A stretch of DNA of 64,000 nucleotides from Enterococcus_K sp051713825 (GTDB lineage Bacteria; Bacillota; Bacilli; Lactobacillales; Enterococcaceae): contig NZ_JBIOQR010000001.1 of assembly GCF_051713825.1 (NCBI RefSeq), positions 1,736,001-1,800,000 of the forward strand, written 5' to 3'. The position numbers and the translations under genes were made by a program. Shown piece by piece: positions 25,338 through 34,958 of this stretch (position 1 is its first letter; every line of letters starts with the position of its first letter). The notes beneath the pieces are model-generated. The model made no database searches, had not been told where the DNA came from, and saw nothing but the letters and a program-made list of their open reading frames with translations.

Positions 25338-26366
25338 ATGATCGTTATTATGAAATCAAATGCTACGAAGGAACAATTAGACAGAGTCGTGAACCGAGTG
25401 AAAAAAGAGGGACTAGACGTCCAGATTAACCAAGGAAAAGACCATGTTGTTATTGGCTTATTAGGTGATACACATACAATTCAAGATGTCGCATTCAATA
25501 GTTACGATGGAGTTGAAAATACTGTGAAAATTTCAAATACGTACAAACTAACCTCAAGAGAATTCCACCCACAAGATACAGTGGTTGATGTTAATGGTGT
25601 TAAAATTGGCGGCGATGAAAACTTCGTAACCATGGCGGGTCCTTGTTCAATTGAAAGCCTTGACCAAATTCGTGAATGTGCAAGAATCGCCAAAGCTGGT
25701 GGTGCACAAGTGTTACGTGGAGGAGCCTTCAAGCCAAGAACTTCTCCTTACGCTTTCCAAGGCTTAGAAGAAGAAGGCTTAAAATACATTCGTCAAGCTG
25801 CAGATGAACTTGATATGCAAGTCATCACAGAAGTTATGGATGAAGCACATATTGAGATGGTCGCAAAATACAGCGATATCCTTCAAATTGGTGCAAGAAA
25901 TATGCAAAACTTCAAGCTTTTGCAAGCAGTCGGTAAAACAGGCAAACCCATTGGCTTAAAACGTGGAATCTCTGGTACGATTGATGAATGGTTAAACGCA
26001 GCAGAATACATCGCCGTTCAAAACAATAACAATGTCATCTTTATCGAACGAGGCATCAGAACTTACGAAACAGCTACAAGAAACACATTTGATTTAAGCG
26101 CAGTTCCACTAATCAAAAAATTAAGTCATTTCCCAATCATCGTTGATCCAAGTCACGGAACAGGAATTTGGGATTTGGTGCCACCAATGGCACGTGCAGG
26201 AGTTGCTGCTGGTGCAGATGGAATGATTGTTGAGATTCATCCAGACCCTGCGAATGCTTGGTCAGACGGTCCACAATCATTAACAGAAAAAACATACTTA
26301 AACATGATGCAAGAAGTGAACATTATGGAAAAAGCCATGAATGAAATTAAAGCCTTAGAAAAGTAG
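25338..26366 (+). CDS. aroF: DAHP synthase (AroA-beta / B. subtilis-like type)
   Basis: First step of the shikimate pathway: PEP plus erythrose-4-phosphate to DAHP. 342 residues. An N-terminal ferredoxin-like regulatory region (about 1-75, MIVIMKSNATKEQLDRVV) precedes the barrel with AGPCSIES, GGAFKPRTSPYAFQG and IVDPSHGTG. No chorismate mutase domain is fused. The N-terminal domain in this subfamily often mediates feedback inhibition, so transcription attenuation and allostery probably act together. Gene symbol usage (aroF/aroG/aroA) differs among species. Confidence 0.94.
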   Translation: MIVIMKSNATKEQLDRVVNRVKKEGLDVQINQGKDHVVIGLLGDTHTIQDVAFNSYDGVENTVKISNTYKLTSREFHPQDTVVDVNGVKIGGDENFVTMAGPCSIESLDQIRECARIAKAGGAQVLRGGAFKPRTSPYAFQGLEEEGLKYIRQAADELDMQVITEVMDEAHIEMVAKYSDILQIGARNMQNFKLLQAVGKTGKPIGLKRGISGTIDEWLNAAEYIAVQNNNNVIFIERGIRTYETATRNTFDLSAVPLIKKLSHFPIIVDPSHGTGIWDLVPPMARAGVAAGADGMIVEIHPDPANAWSDGPQSLTEKTYLNMMQEVNIMEKAMNEIKALEK

Positions 26367-26375
26367 GTGACTGAG

Positions 26376-27446
26376 ATGAAATTAACCGTTCATCTACCAG
26401 AACACAATTATGATATTCTCATAGAACGTGACGCTTTAAAGCGAATTGGCTCTTGGGTTGCCACGCTTTGGGATAAACAAAAAATTTGTCTCATAACCGA
26501 TGATACGGTAAACGAACTTTACGGAAGTCTTGTCTTAGACCAGCTCAATGAAGCTGGTTTTGAGGCAGTACGTTTCTCCATAACACCTGGTGAAAAAAGT
26601 AAATCTTTGCCTGTTGCGACACAAATATTTGATTTTTTAGCAGAACAGGAATTTACTCGAACAGATGGTATTCTTGCCTTAGGTGGCGGCGTTGTTGGCG
26701 ATTTGGCAGGATATGTTGCCGCCTCTTACATGCGAGGGATTCACTATCTACAAGTTCCAACTACTTTACTCGCTCAGGTTGATAGCAGTATTGGTGGTAA
26801 AACAGCTGTTAATACAGAAAAAGCGAAAAATTTGGTTGGCGCATTTTGGCAACCAGAAGGCGTTTTGATTGATTCTCTGACTCTGCGCTCACTTGACGTT
26901 CGCCGAGTGAGAGAGGGGATTGCAGAAATCATCAAGTCAGCAGCGATTGCTGATACCGCTCTCTGGTCGCAATTAGAGCAACTTAAAGATGAGCAAGCGT
27001 TACTTGATTGTGCAGAAGAAATAATTACTGCTTGTTTAAAAATTAAACGCGCTGTTGTGGAAGAGGATGTCTTAGATAACGGCAATCGATTACTTTTAAA
27101 CTTTGGTCACACGATTGGTCATGCGATTGAAGCGACAGCCGGTTATGGCATAGTTACCCACGGCGAGGGCGTAGCGATTGGGATGCATCAAATCACTAGA
27201 ATTGCTGAAGAAAAAGGCCTCACTGAAAAAGGAACGACTGATAAATTAAAACAAATGATTCACAAATTTGGCTTACCTACAAGTCATCTTCCTTGGCAAG
27301 AGGAGACCTTATATCATGCCATTACGCATGATAAAAAAACACGTGGAAAGACTATTAAACTGATTTTACTGGCATCAATTGGACAAGCGAAGATTGAAAC
27401 AGTTGATACACAGACCGTCAAAGAATTTTTAGTTATTGAGGAGTGA
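26376..27446 (+). CDS. aroB: 3-Dehydroquinate synthase
   Basis: Cyclises DAHP to 3-dehydroquinate with NAD+ and a divalent metal. About 356 residues. ALGGGVVGDLAGYVAASYMRG (seen around residue 98-118) is the NAD-binding core; metal ligands lie in RVREGIAEIIK (Glu), NFGHTIGHAIE and HGEGVAIGM (His). ATG 26376 is preceded by AGGTGA; a GTG at 26367 abuts aroF and is a weaker choice. Operon spacing is tight on both sides. Confidence 0.94.
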   Translation: MKLTVHLPEHNYDILIERDALKRIGSWVATLWDKQKICLITDDTVNELYGSLVLDQLNEAGFEAVRFSITPGEKSKSLPVATQIFDFLAEQEFTRTDGILALGGGVVGDLAGYVAASYMRGIHYLQVPTTLLAQVDSSIGGKTAVNTEKAKNLVGAFWQPEGVLIDSLTLRSLDVRRVREGIAEIIKSAAIADTALWSQLEQLKDEQALLDCAEEIITACLKIKRAVVEEDVLDNGNRLLLNFGHTIGHAIEATAGYGIVTHGEGVAIGMHQITRIAEEKGLTEKGTTDKLKQMIHKFGLPTSHLPWQEETLYHAITHDKKTRGKTIKLILLASIGQAKIETVDTQTVKEFLVIEE

Positions 27447-27451
27447 ACAAT

Positions 27452-28618
27452 ATGAGATTTCTAACCGCAGGAGAATCACATGGACCAGAATTAACAACAA
27501 TTATTGAAGGGTTACCCGCAGGCATGCCCTTGTCAGCAGAAGATATTAACTTAGAATTGGCTCGCCGCCAGACAGGATATGGTCGAGGTGGGCGAATGCT
27601 TATTGAAAAAGACCAAGTAAAAATTACTTCAGGAATTCGTCACGGAAAAACTTTGGGCTCTCCTGTCACTTTAGTAGTTGAGAATAAAGATTGGAAAAAC
27701 TGGACAAAAGTCATGTCGATTGAAGAAGTCCCTGAAAAAGACAAAAAGCTACGTCGCGTAAGCAAACCTCGTCCAGGTCACGCTGATTTAGTTGGCGGGA
27801 TGAAATATCATCACGATGATTTAAGAAACGTCTTAGAGCGCTCATCTGCTAGAGAAACAACTATGCGAGTAGCTATTGGGGCTGTTGCAAAAAAACTCTT
27901 AAAAGAACTGAACATTGAAGTAGCTGGGCATGTGGTCACACTTGGAGGCATTCATGCAGAGATTCCAGACGGCTTAACCGTCTCTGAAATTCGTGAACGC
28001 TCAGAGGCTTCAGAAGTTCGTGTGGTAGATCCGACAGTTGAAGAAGAGATGAAAAGTCTGATTGATCAAACGAAAAAGAACGGTGATACAATTGGTGGTG
28101 TTGTCGAAGTGATAATCGGCGGCATTCCTGCCGGCCTAGGTAGTTATGTGCAATGGGATAAAAAACTTGATGCCAAAATTGCTCAAGCAGTCACTAGTAT
28201 CAATGCATTTAAAGGCGTTCAGTTTGGCTTAGGTTTTGAAATGGCCAATCGACCAGGTTCAAAAGTGATGGATGAAATCATTTGGGAAGAAACGACTGGC
28301 TACACACGTCGTAGCAACAACTTAGGTGGGTTTGAAGGTGGTATGACTAATGGCGAGCCAATCGTGGTTCAAGGAGTTATGAAACCCATCCCGACCCTAT
28401 ACAAACCTCTACAAAGTGTCAATATTGATACAAAAGAACCGTATAAAGCCAGCGTTGAGCGCTCAGACAGTACAGCAGTTCCTGCAGCAAGCGTTGTGTG
28501 TGAGAGTGTTGTAGCAACAGAAATTGCCAAAGAACTATTAGAAAAATTCTCAAGTGATTCTTTTGAAGAGCTTCAACAAACGATTGAAGACTACCGAAAT
28601 TACTTAAGAAATTATTAG
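27452..28618 (+). CDS. aroC: Chorismate synthase
   Basis: FMN-dependent elimination of phosphate from EPSP, giving chorismate. 388 residues. Family blocks GESHGPELTTIIEGLPAG at the N-terminus, RQTGYGRGGRM, the RSSARETTMRVA block (about 130) and DSTAVPAASVV near the C-terminus are present. ATG 27452 follows GAGGAG; the in-frame GTG at 27443 overlaps aroB. Reduced FMN is needed as cofactor; no flavin reductase is next to it. Confidence 0.95.
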   Translation: MRFLTAGESHGPELTTIIEGLPAGMPLSAEDINLELARRQTGYGRGGRMLIEKDQVKITSGIRHGKTLGSPVTLVVENKDWKNWTKVMSIEEVPEKDKKLRRVSKPRPGHADLVGGMKYHHDDLRNVLERSSARETTMRVAIGAVAKKLLKELNIEVAGHVVTLGGIHAEIPDGLTVSEIRERSEASEVRVVDPTVEEEMKSLIDQTKKNGDTIGGVVEVIIGGIPAGLGSYVQWDKKLDAKIAQAVTSINAFKGVQFGLGFEMANRPGSKVMDEIIWEETTGYTRRSNNLGGFEGGMTNGEPIVVQGVMKPIPTLYKPLQSVNIDTKEPYKASVERSDSTAVPAASVVCESVVATEIAKELLEKFSSDSFEELQQTIEDYRNYLRNY

Positions 28619-28633
28619 GAGGCGTATCCTAAT

Positions 28634-29725
28634 ATGAAGGAAAAAATTCTAATTGTCGGTTTGGGGCTCATTGGTAGCTCCCTTGCTTTGGCCATCAAAA
28701 AAGGGCACCCAACTGTTCAAATTACAGGTCTCGACCAGTCAAAAGAGTCAGAAAACATCGCCAAAGACTTGAAGATGATTGATGAAATTGCGCCTTCCTT
28801 TAAAGAAGCTGCTGAACAGGCAGATATCATCTTACTAGCCGTTCCAGTGCGAGTCTGCATTCAACTGATTGCCCAATTAAAGACTTTCAAACTAAGGCCT
28901 GAAGTCATTGTGACTGATGCGTGTAGTACAAAATCTGAAATTATGAAAGCCGCCCGGGATGCTTCATTCAGTTTTATTGGCGGCCATCCCATGGCAGGTT
29001 CTCACAAATCGGGTGTGCTAGCCGCAGACGTGGATTTGTTTGAAAATGCATATTATATTTTTACAGCCAACGAAAAAAATCAAGTAATGGTGGCGCAGTT
29101 ACAAAGATTGCTTATCGGAACAAGAGCAAAATATGTCGCACTAGATGCGACAGAGCATGATGAGATTACTGGTATGCTAAGCCATTTACCGCATATTATA
29201 GCAGCAGGTTTAGTTAACCAAAGTGATCGATTTAACCAGGTCTTTCCACGCTCTCGTCAATTGGCAGCAGGAGGATTCCGTGACATCACTCGAATCGCCT
29301 CCTCTGATCCTACGATGTGGACAGACATTTTGTTAAGTAATCGTGAAGCCTTGTTACATAAGATTGAAGAATGGGAAACGACCATTGAGGAAGTTCGAAC
29401 ATGGATAGAAGAACGCGATGAACAAAGTATTTATCGTTATTTTGAAGCAGCAAAAGAAACTCGTGATCAATTGCCTGTCCATGAAAAAGGTGCCATTCCA
29501 GCATTTTATGATTTGTTCGTTGATGTCCCTGATGTGCCAGGTGTGATTGCTGAAGTCACAGGATTACTAGGCCAAGCCGAAATTTCTATCATCAACTTAC
29601 GAATTCAAGAAACCAGAGAAGATATAATTGGTATTTTACAGGTCACCTTTAAAACAGAGGTTGATTTACTTAAAGGTAAAGAATGTTTAGAAAAAAAGAC
29701 AACTTATACTTGTCGAATAAAATAG
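28634..29725 (+). CDS. tyrA: Prephenate dehydrogenase with C-terminal ACT domain
   Basis: Oxidative decarboxylation of prephenate to 4-hydroxyphenylpyruvate, the Tyr branch. 363 residues: Rossmann motif GLGLIGSSLALAI (about 9-21), catalytic-domain blocks GGHPMAGSHKSG and LSHLPHIIAAGL, and a C-terminal ACT domain (about 290-363, VPDVPGVIAEVTGLLGQAE) that typically binds Tyr for feedback. The SD is AGGAGG within the aroC tail. Confidence 0.93.
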   Translation: MKEKILIVGLGLIGSSLALAIKKGHPTVQITGLDQSKESENIAKDLKMIDEIAPSFKEAAEQADIILLAVPVRVCIQLIAQLKTFKLRPEVIVTDACSTKSEIMKAARDASFSFIGGHPMAGSHKSGVLAADVDLFENAYYIFTANEKNQVMVAQLQRLLIGTRAKYVALDATEHDEITGMLSHLPHIIAAGLVNQSDRFNQVFPRSRQLAAGGFRDITRIASSDPTMWTDILLSNREALLHKIEEWETTIEEVRTWIEERDEQSIYRYFEAAKETRDQLPVHEKGAIPAFYDLFVDVPDVPGVIAEVTGLLGQAEISIINLRIQETREDIIGILQVTFKTEVDLLKGKECLEKKTTYTCRIK

Positions 29726-29736
29726 GATGTGGCTGA

Positions 29737-31029
29737 ATGAAACTCGTTACAAATAAACAAAACTTACAAGGAACGATCGTCGTTCCAGCAGATAAATCAA
29801 TTTCTCATCGCAGTATTATGTTTGGTGCGATGGCTAAAGGAAAGACAACCATTCACAACTTTCTTAGAGGAGAAGACTGCTTGTCAACACTAGAAGCCTT
29901 TAAAGCTTTAGGTGTGCCTATAGAAGATGACGGCGCAGTTATTCAAGTGCATGGACAGGGTCTTGAGGCACTAAAGTCGGTTGATTCTCCCATTGATGTG
30001 GGGAACTCTGGCACAACCATTCGTTTAATGATGGGCATTTTAGCAGGTACGCCTTTCACTACTGTTTTAACAGGCGATGCGTCTTTAAACAAACGCCCCA
30101 TGGCACGTGTCATGGATCCCATTAATCAAATGAATGGCCAAATTTCGGGCTTTCAGCACACACAATTTCCACCGATCACGATTCAAGGCAGTCCACATTT
30201 GAAACCAATGACTTATGAGATGCCTGTAGCCAGTGCTCAAGTGAAGTCAGCGATTTTATTTGCTGCCTTACAAGCGGAAGGCGAGACAGTGATTGTTGAA
30301 AAAGAGTCCTCAAGAAATCATACAGAAGAAATGATTCGTCAATTTGGTGGCAGCATCACGGTTGAAGAGAAAACAATTCGTGTGAAAGGCCCACAAAGTC
30401 TAACTGGACAAACCGTCATCGTCCCTGGTGACATCTCTTCTGCAGCTTTTTTCTTAGTTGCTGCACTTATCTGTAAGGACAGTCAGATTCAACTAACGAA
30501 TGTCGGAATTAATCCGACTCGAACGGGTATTCTTGACATCATCAAAGAAATGGGTGGCTTGTTGGAACTTAGTGAAATAGATGAGCAAAACCAATCTGCT
30601 ACAATCACTGCTCAGGCCTCTGAGCTTAAGAGTTGTACAATTGGGGGAGCGATTATTCCACGTTTGATTGATGAATTACCCATCATTGCCTTACTAGCTA
30701 CTCAAGCAAATGGGCGAACGATTATCAAGGATGCGCAAGAATTGAAGGTCAAAGAAACAAATCGTATTGATGCAGTCGCAAACGAGTTAACAAAAATGGG
30801 GGCGTGTATTGAGGCGACAGAGGATGGTTTATTAATTAATGGACCCACCCCTCTTCATGGCGCAAATGTGACGAGTTATGGCGATCATCGTATTGGCATG
30901 ATGTTGCAAATTGCCGCCTTACTTGTAGAAGAAGGCGAAGTAAAGCTAGATCAAGCGGAGGCAGTCTCTGTCTCTTATCCAGACTTCTTTACTGATTTAA
31001 TGACACTATTACCTGGAGGTGCGGTATGA
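29737..31029 (+). CDS. aroA: EPSP synthase (3-phosphoshikimate 1-carboxyvinyltransferase)
   Basis: Transfers the enolpyruvyl group of PEP to shikimate-3-phosphate. 430 residues. DKSISHRSIMFGA (about 20), the loop DVGNSGTTIRLMMGILAG (about 87), LNKRPMARVMDP and KVKETNRIDAVANEL are diagnostic. The loop has Gly-Thr instead of the Gly-Thr-Ala arrangement of class I enzymes and resembles class II; this is a judgement from the motif only. Overlaps aroK by four bases. Confidence 0.95.
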   Translation: MKLVTNKQNLQGTIVVPADKSISHRSIMFGAMAKGKTTIHNFLRGEDCLSTLEAFKALGVPIEDDGAVIQVHGQGLEALKSVDSPIDVGNSGTTIRLMMGILAGTPFTTVLTGDASLNKRPMARVMDPINQMNGQISGFQHTQFPPITIQGSPHLKPMTYEMPVASAQVKSAILFAALQAEGETVIVEKESSRNHTEEMIRQFGGSITVEEKTIRVKGPQSLTGQTVIVPGDISSAAFFLVAALICKDSQIQLTNVGINPTRTGILDIIKEMGGLLELSEIDEQNQSATITAQASELKSCTIGGAIIPRLIDELPIIALLATQANGRTIIKDAQELKVKETNRIDAVANELTKMGACIEATEDGLLINGPTPLHGANVTSYGDHRIGMMLQIAALLVEEGEVKLDQAEAVSVSYPDFFTDLMTLLPGGAV

Positions 31030-31532
31030 ACGGAATCGTATTAATTGGCTTTATGGGTGCTGGAAAAACAACAGTCGGCCATTTGCTTTCTCAAAGAACG
31101 GGTCTGGAACAAATTGATTTTGACGATTTAATTGTTCAAGAAATTGGCATGACCATTCAAGAGTATTTTGATTTACACGGAGAAGAAGCCTTCCGCAAAA
31201 AAGAGACGGAAATCCTAGCCAAATCGTTGGATTTAGAGCATATCATCTCAACAGGCGGGGGAATTGTTATCAAAGAAGAAAATCGCCGCTTATTAAATCA
31301 GATGCCTTCAGTGGTTTATTTAAAAACAGATGCAGATGAATTGGTTAAACGTCTAAAAGCGGATAAGGAAACAGTCAGACCTTTAGTTGTTTCAAAAGGA
31401 CCAGATGAGATTAAGCAAGTCTACCTACCACGTATTCCTTTTTACGAAGAAAGTGCCAACATTATTGTTGAAACAACCGGAAAAACACCTGCTGAAATTG
31501 TTGACACGATTCTGTCAAAAGTGGGTGAGTAA
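31026..31532 (+). CDS. aroK: Shikimate kinase
   Basis: ATP-dependent phosphorylation of shikimate at O3. 168 residues. Walker A GFMGAGKTTVG (about 8-18), substrate residues in DFDDLI and FRKKE, STGGGIV (about 77), and the lid RPL (about 117). Starts inside the aroA stop region and directly abuts pheA. Confidence 0.95.
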   Translation: MNGIVLIGFMGAGKTTVGHLLSQRTGLEQIDFDDLIVQEIGMTIQEYFDLHGEEAFRKKETEILAKSLDLEHIISTGGGIVIKEENRRLLNQMPSVVYLKTDADELVKRLKADKETVRPLVVSKGPDEIKQVYLPRIPFYEESANIIVETTGKTPAEIVDTILSKVGE

Positions 31533-32381
31533 ATGAAAGTGGGTTACTTAGGACCTGAAAGCTCCTTTACTTATCAAGCAGCCAAAAAAGGGTTTCCTAA
31601 TGTTCAACTGGTTCCTTTTCCTAGCATTCCTGCTTGTATTAAGGCGGTTGAATATCAAGAGGTGGAACTAGCTGTTGTACCAATAGAAAACACCTTAGAA
31701 GGCTCTGTCAACACCACTGTTGATTACCTTTATCATCAGTCATCTATTCCTGTGGGTGCTGAATTGATTTTACCGATTCACCAACAACTAATGGTGGCCA
31801 AACAAAATCAACACGAGTGGCAAAAGCTTTCGAAGATTTTGTCGCATCCACAAGCATTGGCGCAGTCTGCCAACTTCATTCAAGAGCATTTCCCAGAAGT
31901 TCTCATTGAATCAACGCCATCGACTGCCTATGCAGCACAATATGTTGCAGAACATCCGGATGAGTTGATTGGCGCCATCGCCCCAAAAAGTGCTGCACAA
32001 ACGTATCAAGTAGCCATTGTCTCTGAAAATATTCAAGACGTGGCTGTCAATCACACACGTTTTTGGGTAATTGGTCAGCCAAAGATTTCCTTATCATTGC
32101 CTTTAAAAAAGGAAAAAATGACGCTAGCAATTACGATGCCTTCGAATAATCCTGGCTCCTTACTCCAAGCACTATCCGCATTTGGTTGGCGCCAGATTGA
32201 CTTAAGTAAAATTGAGTCTCGCCCGTTAAAAACGAGTCTAGGAGAGTATTTTTTCCTTGTAGATATCGAAATGGATAAACCACGTGTTTTAGTCGAAAAT
32301 GCTATTGAGGAAATTCACCTGTTGGGTGGCGAGGTCAAAATATTTGGTCAATATGGGATTTATCCTGTAGAGATGAATTAA
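31533..32381 (+). CDS. pheA: Prephenate dehydratase
   Basis: Converts prephenate to phenylpyruvate, the Phe branch. 282 residues. Catalytic domain with GPESSFTYQAAK at the start, PIENTLEGSVNTTVDYL (about 50) and NHTRFWVIG; C-terminal ACT domain (about 190-275) carrying the Phe-binding ESRPLKTSLGEYFF block. Monofunctional (no chorismate mutase). Last biosynthetic gene of the operon. The 256-bp gap after it contains only weak inverted repeats and no clear terminator, so the next gene may be partly co-transcribed. Confidence 0.94.
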   Translation: MKVGYLGPESSFTYQAAKKGFPNVQLVPFPSIPACIKAVEYQEVELAVVPIENTLEGSVNTTVDYLYHQSSIPVGAELILPIHQQLMVAKQNQHEWQKLSKILSHPQALAQSANFIQEHFPEVLIESTPSTAYAAQYVAEHPDELIGAIAPKSAAQTYQVAIVSENIQDVAVNHTRFWVIGQPKISLSLPLKKEKMTLAITMPSNNPGSLLQALSAFGWRQIDLSKIESRPLKTSLGEYFFLVDIEMDKPRVLVENAIEEIHLLGGEVKIFGQYGIYPVEMN

Positions 32382-32637
32382 AGAGTTTGTACTATTTCTG
32401 ACGGTTGATTCCTTGTTACGCTTTTGAAATGAATCGTTCAGAAAAAATCATCTCCTTTTCCTTTTCCATCAATCGACTCACTTAAGAAGTAATTGACTGT
32501 GTTACCTGATTAAACCTTGTTTGATTTCGTTTTTTGAAGATCAGAAGGTTTTTTTTCTATTAAAATTTCATAAAAAGACTAGGAACTTCATTTTCTTGCG
32601 GTATGCTAGAGGAGAAGAGAAATGGAGGCTAGTTATT

Positions 32638-33753
32638 ATGAGTCGAATGGATCGTTATAAAGAAAAACACAAAGAGATAGAAGAAACAACAGAGAAAAAA
32701 CAGTTCTCTCCAAGAAAAGAACGAACGCCAAAAGAAAGTTATCAAAACCAGTCATTGGCCGACGACTATTCTTCAGAAAGACCTGCATCTCATGAAAATA
32801 AGTCAAGTTCCTTTTTTAAGAAAAAAGGGCAACCACCTAAAGAGAAAAAAAGACGCAAAAAACATAGAGGACTAAAACTTTTAGGATTTTTTGTGCTTGT
32901 TCTAATTATTTTTTCTGGTGGCATGTTCGTTTATGGAAAATATAGTGCAGAACATGATACCTCTTTACCTAGAGAAGATGTCGAAACCTTTAATGGGGTA
33001 ACCAGTACTGATCATTCAAACAATATTCTATTATTGGGAAGTGACAGCCGTGGGGAAGAAACGGGGCGTTCTGATACGATCATGGTCATTCAATTGGACG
33101 GCTCAGGTAAGAAGCCTAAAATGATTTCCTTTATGCGAGATACCTTTGTAAATATTCCTGGAGTTGGGGAAAATAAGATAAACGCAGCTTATGCCTTTGG
33201 TGGTGCTGACTTGGTGCGCCAAACACTCGTAGAAAACTTTGGAATTGATTGTAAATACTACGCCAAAGTTGATTTTCAATCCTTTGAAAAAGTGATAGAT
33301 TCACTGTTTCCAGGTGGTGTGCAAATTGATGCAGAAAAAGATATGAGTAGCCATTTAGAGGTCCCTATCAAAAAAGGACCACAAAAAATGGATGGTCTAA
33401 CCTTGTTGCAATACGCCCGCTTCCGAATGGATGAAGAAGGTGATTTCGGTCGTGTTCGTCGTCAGCAACAAGCCATGTCTGCGATTTTTTCTCAAATGAA
33501 AAGCCCGTTGACACTAATTAATTTACCTTTAGCTTCTGGAAAAGCGATTGGCTATAGCTCAACGAACATCCCAACCAGTTTCCTTTTGAAAAATAGTTTT
33601 TCTATCGTAAAAGGGGGAACGAGTGGTGTTTCTAGTTTAAGTGTCCCAGTTAAGGATTCATGGAGCTACGGGAATTCTGATTATGCCGGCAGTGTTTTAG
33701 TAGTTGATAAAGAACAAAATAAGCAGGCGATTCAGGCCTTTCTTGCTGAATGA
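32638..33753 (+). CDS. LytR-CpsA-Psr (LCP) family cell wall protein
   Basis: LCP proteins attach anionic polymers (teichoic acids or capsule) from lipid carriers to peptidoglycan. 371 residues: a long basic, disordered cytoplasmic N-terminus (about 1-77), one transmembrane segment (about 78-100), then the LCP domain with NILLLGSDSRGEETGRSDTIM (about 147), SFMRDTFVNIP and a late QYARFRMDEEGDFGRVRRQQQ block. ATG 32638 follows TGGAGG. The frame is open upstream to 32521 but without a ribosome binding site. In enterococci a Psr-type protein follows the aro operon, which fits. Confidence 0.92.
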   Translation: MSRMDRYKEKHKEIEETTEKKQFSPRKERTPKESYQNQSLADDYSSERPASHENKSSSFFKKKGQPPKEKKRRKKHRGLKLLGFFVLVLIIFSGGMFVYGKYSAEHDTSLPREDVETFNGVTSTDHSNNILLLGSDSRGEETGRSDTIMVIQLDGSGKKPKMISFMRDTFVNIPGVGENKINAAYAFGGADLVRQTLVENFGIDCKYYAKVDFQSFEKVIDSLFPGGVQIDAEKDMSSHLEVPIKKGPQKMDGLTLLQYARFRMDEEGDFGRVRRQQQAMSAIFSQMKSPLTLINLPLASGKAIGYSSTNIPTSFLLKNSFSIVKGGTSGVSSLSVPVKDSWSYGNSDYAGSVLVVDKEQNKQAIQAFLAE

Positions 33754-33770
33754 TTGTCTGAAAATTTATT

Positions 33771-33798
33771 TTGATTGTTTTTTAATTTATGCTATTAT
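33771..33798 (+). promoter_or_regulatory. Putative promoter of degV
   Basis: TTGATT, 16-bp spacer, TATTAT, ending about 40 bp before the degV start. Coordinates are approximate by a few bases. Confidence 0.5.
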
Positions 33799-33840
33799 TA
33801 ATATTGAATGGTGAAATTTCTTTGAAACGAGGAAGCTTAA

Positions 33841-34689
33841 ATGAAACTAGCAGTAGTTACGGACAGTACAGCATACTTGCCTGAACGAATAAAATCAAAA
33901 GAGAATCTCTTTATTATACCTATCCCAGTTATTTTAGATGGGAAAATTTATAATGAAGGCATTGATATTGAAGCAGATGAATATTATGATTTACTAAAAA
34001 ATAGTAAGGAGTTTCCTACTACGTCACAACCTGCACTAGGAGAAGTCTTAGATGTCTACCAATCAATTGCAGATAAGGGCTATGACACGATTATCAGTAT
34101 CCATTTATCATCAGGTATCTCAGGCTTCGTTGGAACATTACACGGGATCAAAGATGCAATTGAAGGGGTGACCATTATTCCTTATGACTCTAAAATTACA
34201 AGCGTACCTATGGGGCATATGGTGGAAGCTGCATTGGATATGTCTGAAACAGAAGAAACGATAGAAGTGATTCTTTCAAAAATCGATATTATCCGAGACA
34301 ACACTTATGCTTATCTGATTGTTGATGATTTAAATAACTTGGTACGTGGAGGACGCTTGACGAATGGCGCCGCGTTAATTGGCGGTTTGTTGAAGATTAA
34401 ACCTATCCTAACCTTTGAGGACGGGAAAATTGTCTTATCTGAAAAAATTCGCTCAACAAAAAAAGCCTTCACTCGTGCAGAAAAGGTCCTTGGGCTGCGC
34501 TACAATGAAATTCAATATCCAGTCAAACTCTATGTAATCCATGCCAATAATCTAGAAGTTGCGATTGAAGAGAAGGAAAAACTTCAAAAACAATACCCAG
34601 ATGCAGAGATTGAAATCGGACATTTCGGGCCAGTTATCGGCACACATTTAGGAGAAAAGGCTATTGGATTAGCCATTTCAGCGCAATAA
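33841..34689 (+). CDS. degV: DegV family fatty-acid-binding protein
   Basis: DegV/FakB proteins bind a fatty acid and present it to the kinase FakA for phosphorylation. 282 residues. N-terminal VTDSTAYLP, the nucleotide-free binding-domain blocks PTTSQPALGE and ISIHLSSGISG, then DDLNNLVRGGRLTNGAALIGGLLKIKPIL (seen as overlapping blocks around residues 160-190) and HFGPVIGTHLGEKAIGL at the C-terminus. No fakA is in the window. The gene has its own promoter and terminator. Confidence 0.9.
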   Translation: MKLAVVTDSTAYLPERIKSKENLFIIPIPVILDGKIYNEGIDIEADEYYDLLKNSKEFPTTSQPALGEVLDVYQSIADKGYDTIISIHLSSGISGFVGTLHGIKDAIEGVTIIPYDSKITSVPMGHMVEAALDMSETEETIEVILSKIDIIRDNTYAYLIVDDLNNLVRGGRLTNGAALIGGLLKIKPILTFEDGKIVLSEKIRSTKKAFTRAEKVLGLRYNEIQYPVKLYVIHANNLEVAIEEKEKLQKQYPDAEIEIGHFGPVIGTHLGEKAIGLAISAQ

Positions 34690-34715
34690 TTTATTTTTTT
34701 AATTTCATAAAACGT

Positions 34716-34754
34716 GGAGACTGGGACATCACTTTAAGTTGTGTCCCAGTCTCT
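34716..34754 (+). terminator. Terminator after degV, start of repeat element C
   Basis: GAGACTGGGACA / TGTCCCAGTCTC hairpin with a T-containing tail. Confidence 0.8.
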
Positions 34755-34880
34755 CTTTATCCAATAAACAGTGGATGCAGAAGCAACTCCTCTTTTATAT
34801 CAAGGAAAAATCCGGTAGACGAGTGTCCCGTTCTTAATTCGACCATGAATAGTAACCTGTCCCAGCCTCCAGAATCAGAC
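34716..34880 (+). repeat. Partial relative of the composite repeat (copy C)
   Basis: After the hairpin it has CCAATAAACAGTGGATGCAG and AAGCAACTCC, matching the corresponding end of copy B (44418 onward), and it ends in CTGTCCCAGCCTCC as copy B ends in CTGTCCCAACCTCC. The middle is unlike copies A and B. It also contains ATGAATAGTAAC, shared with the inverted repeat at 19615. Confidence 0.6.
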
Positions 34881-34958
34881 TTCAAAAAATTTCAATCATA
34901 CTTTTGACAGAATCCAAAAAAAACATTCCTTTATCGTTTGTAAACAAAGGGAGGGAGT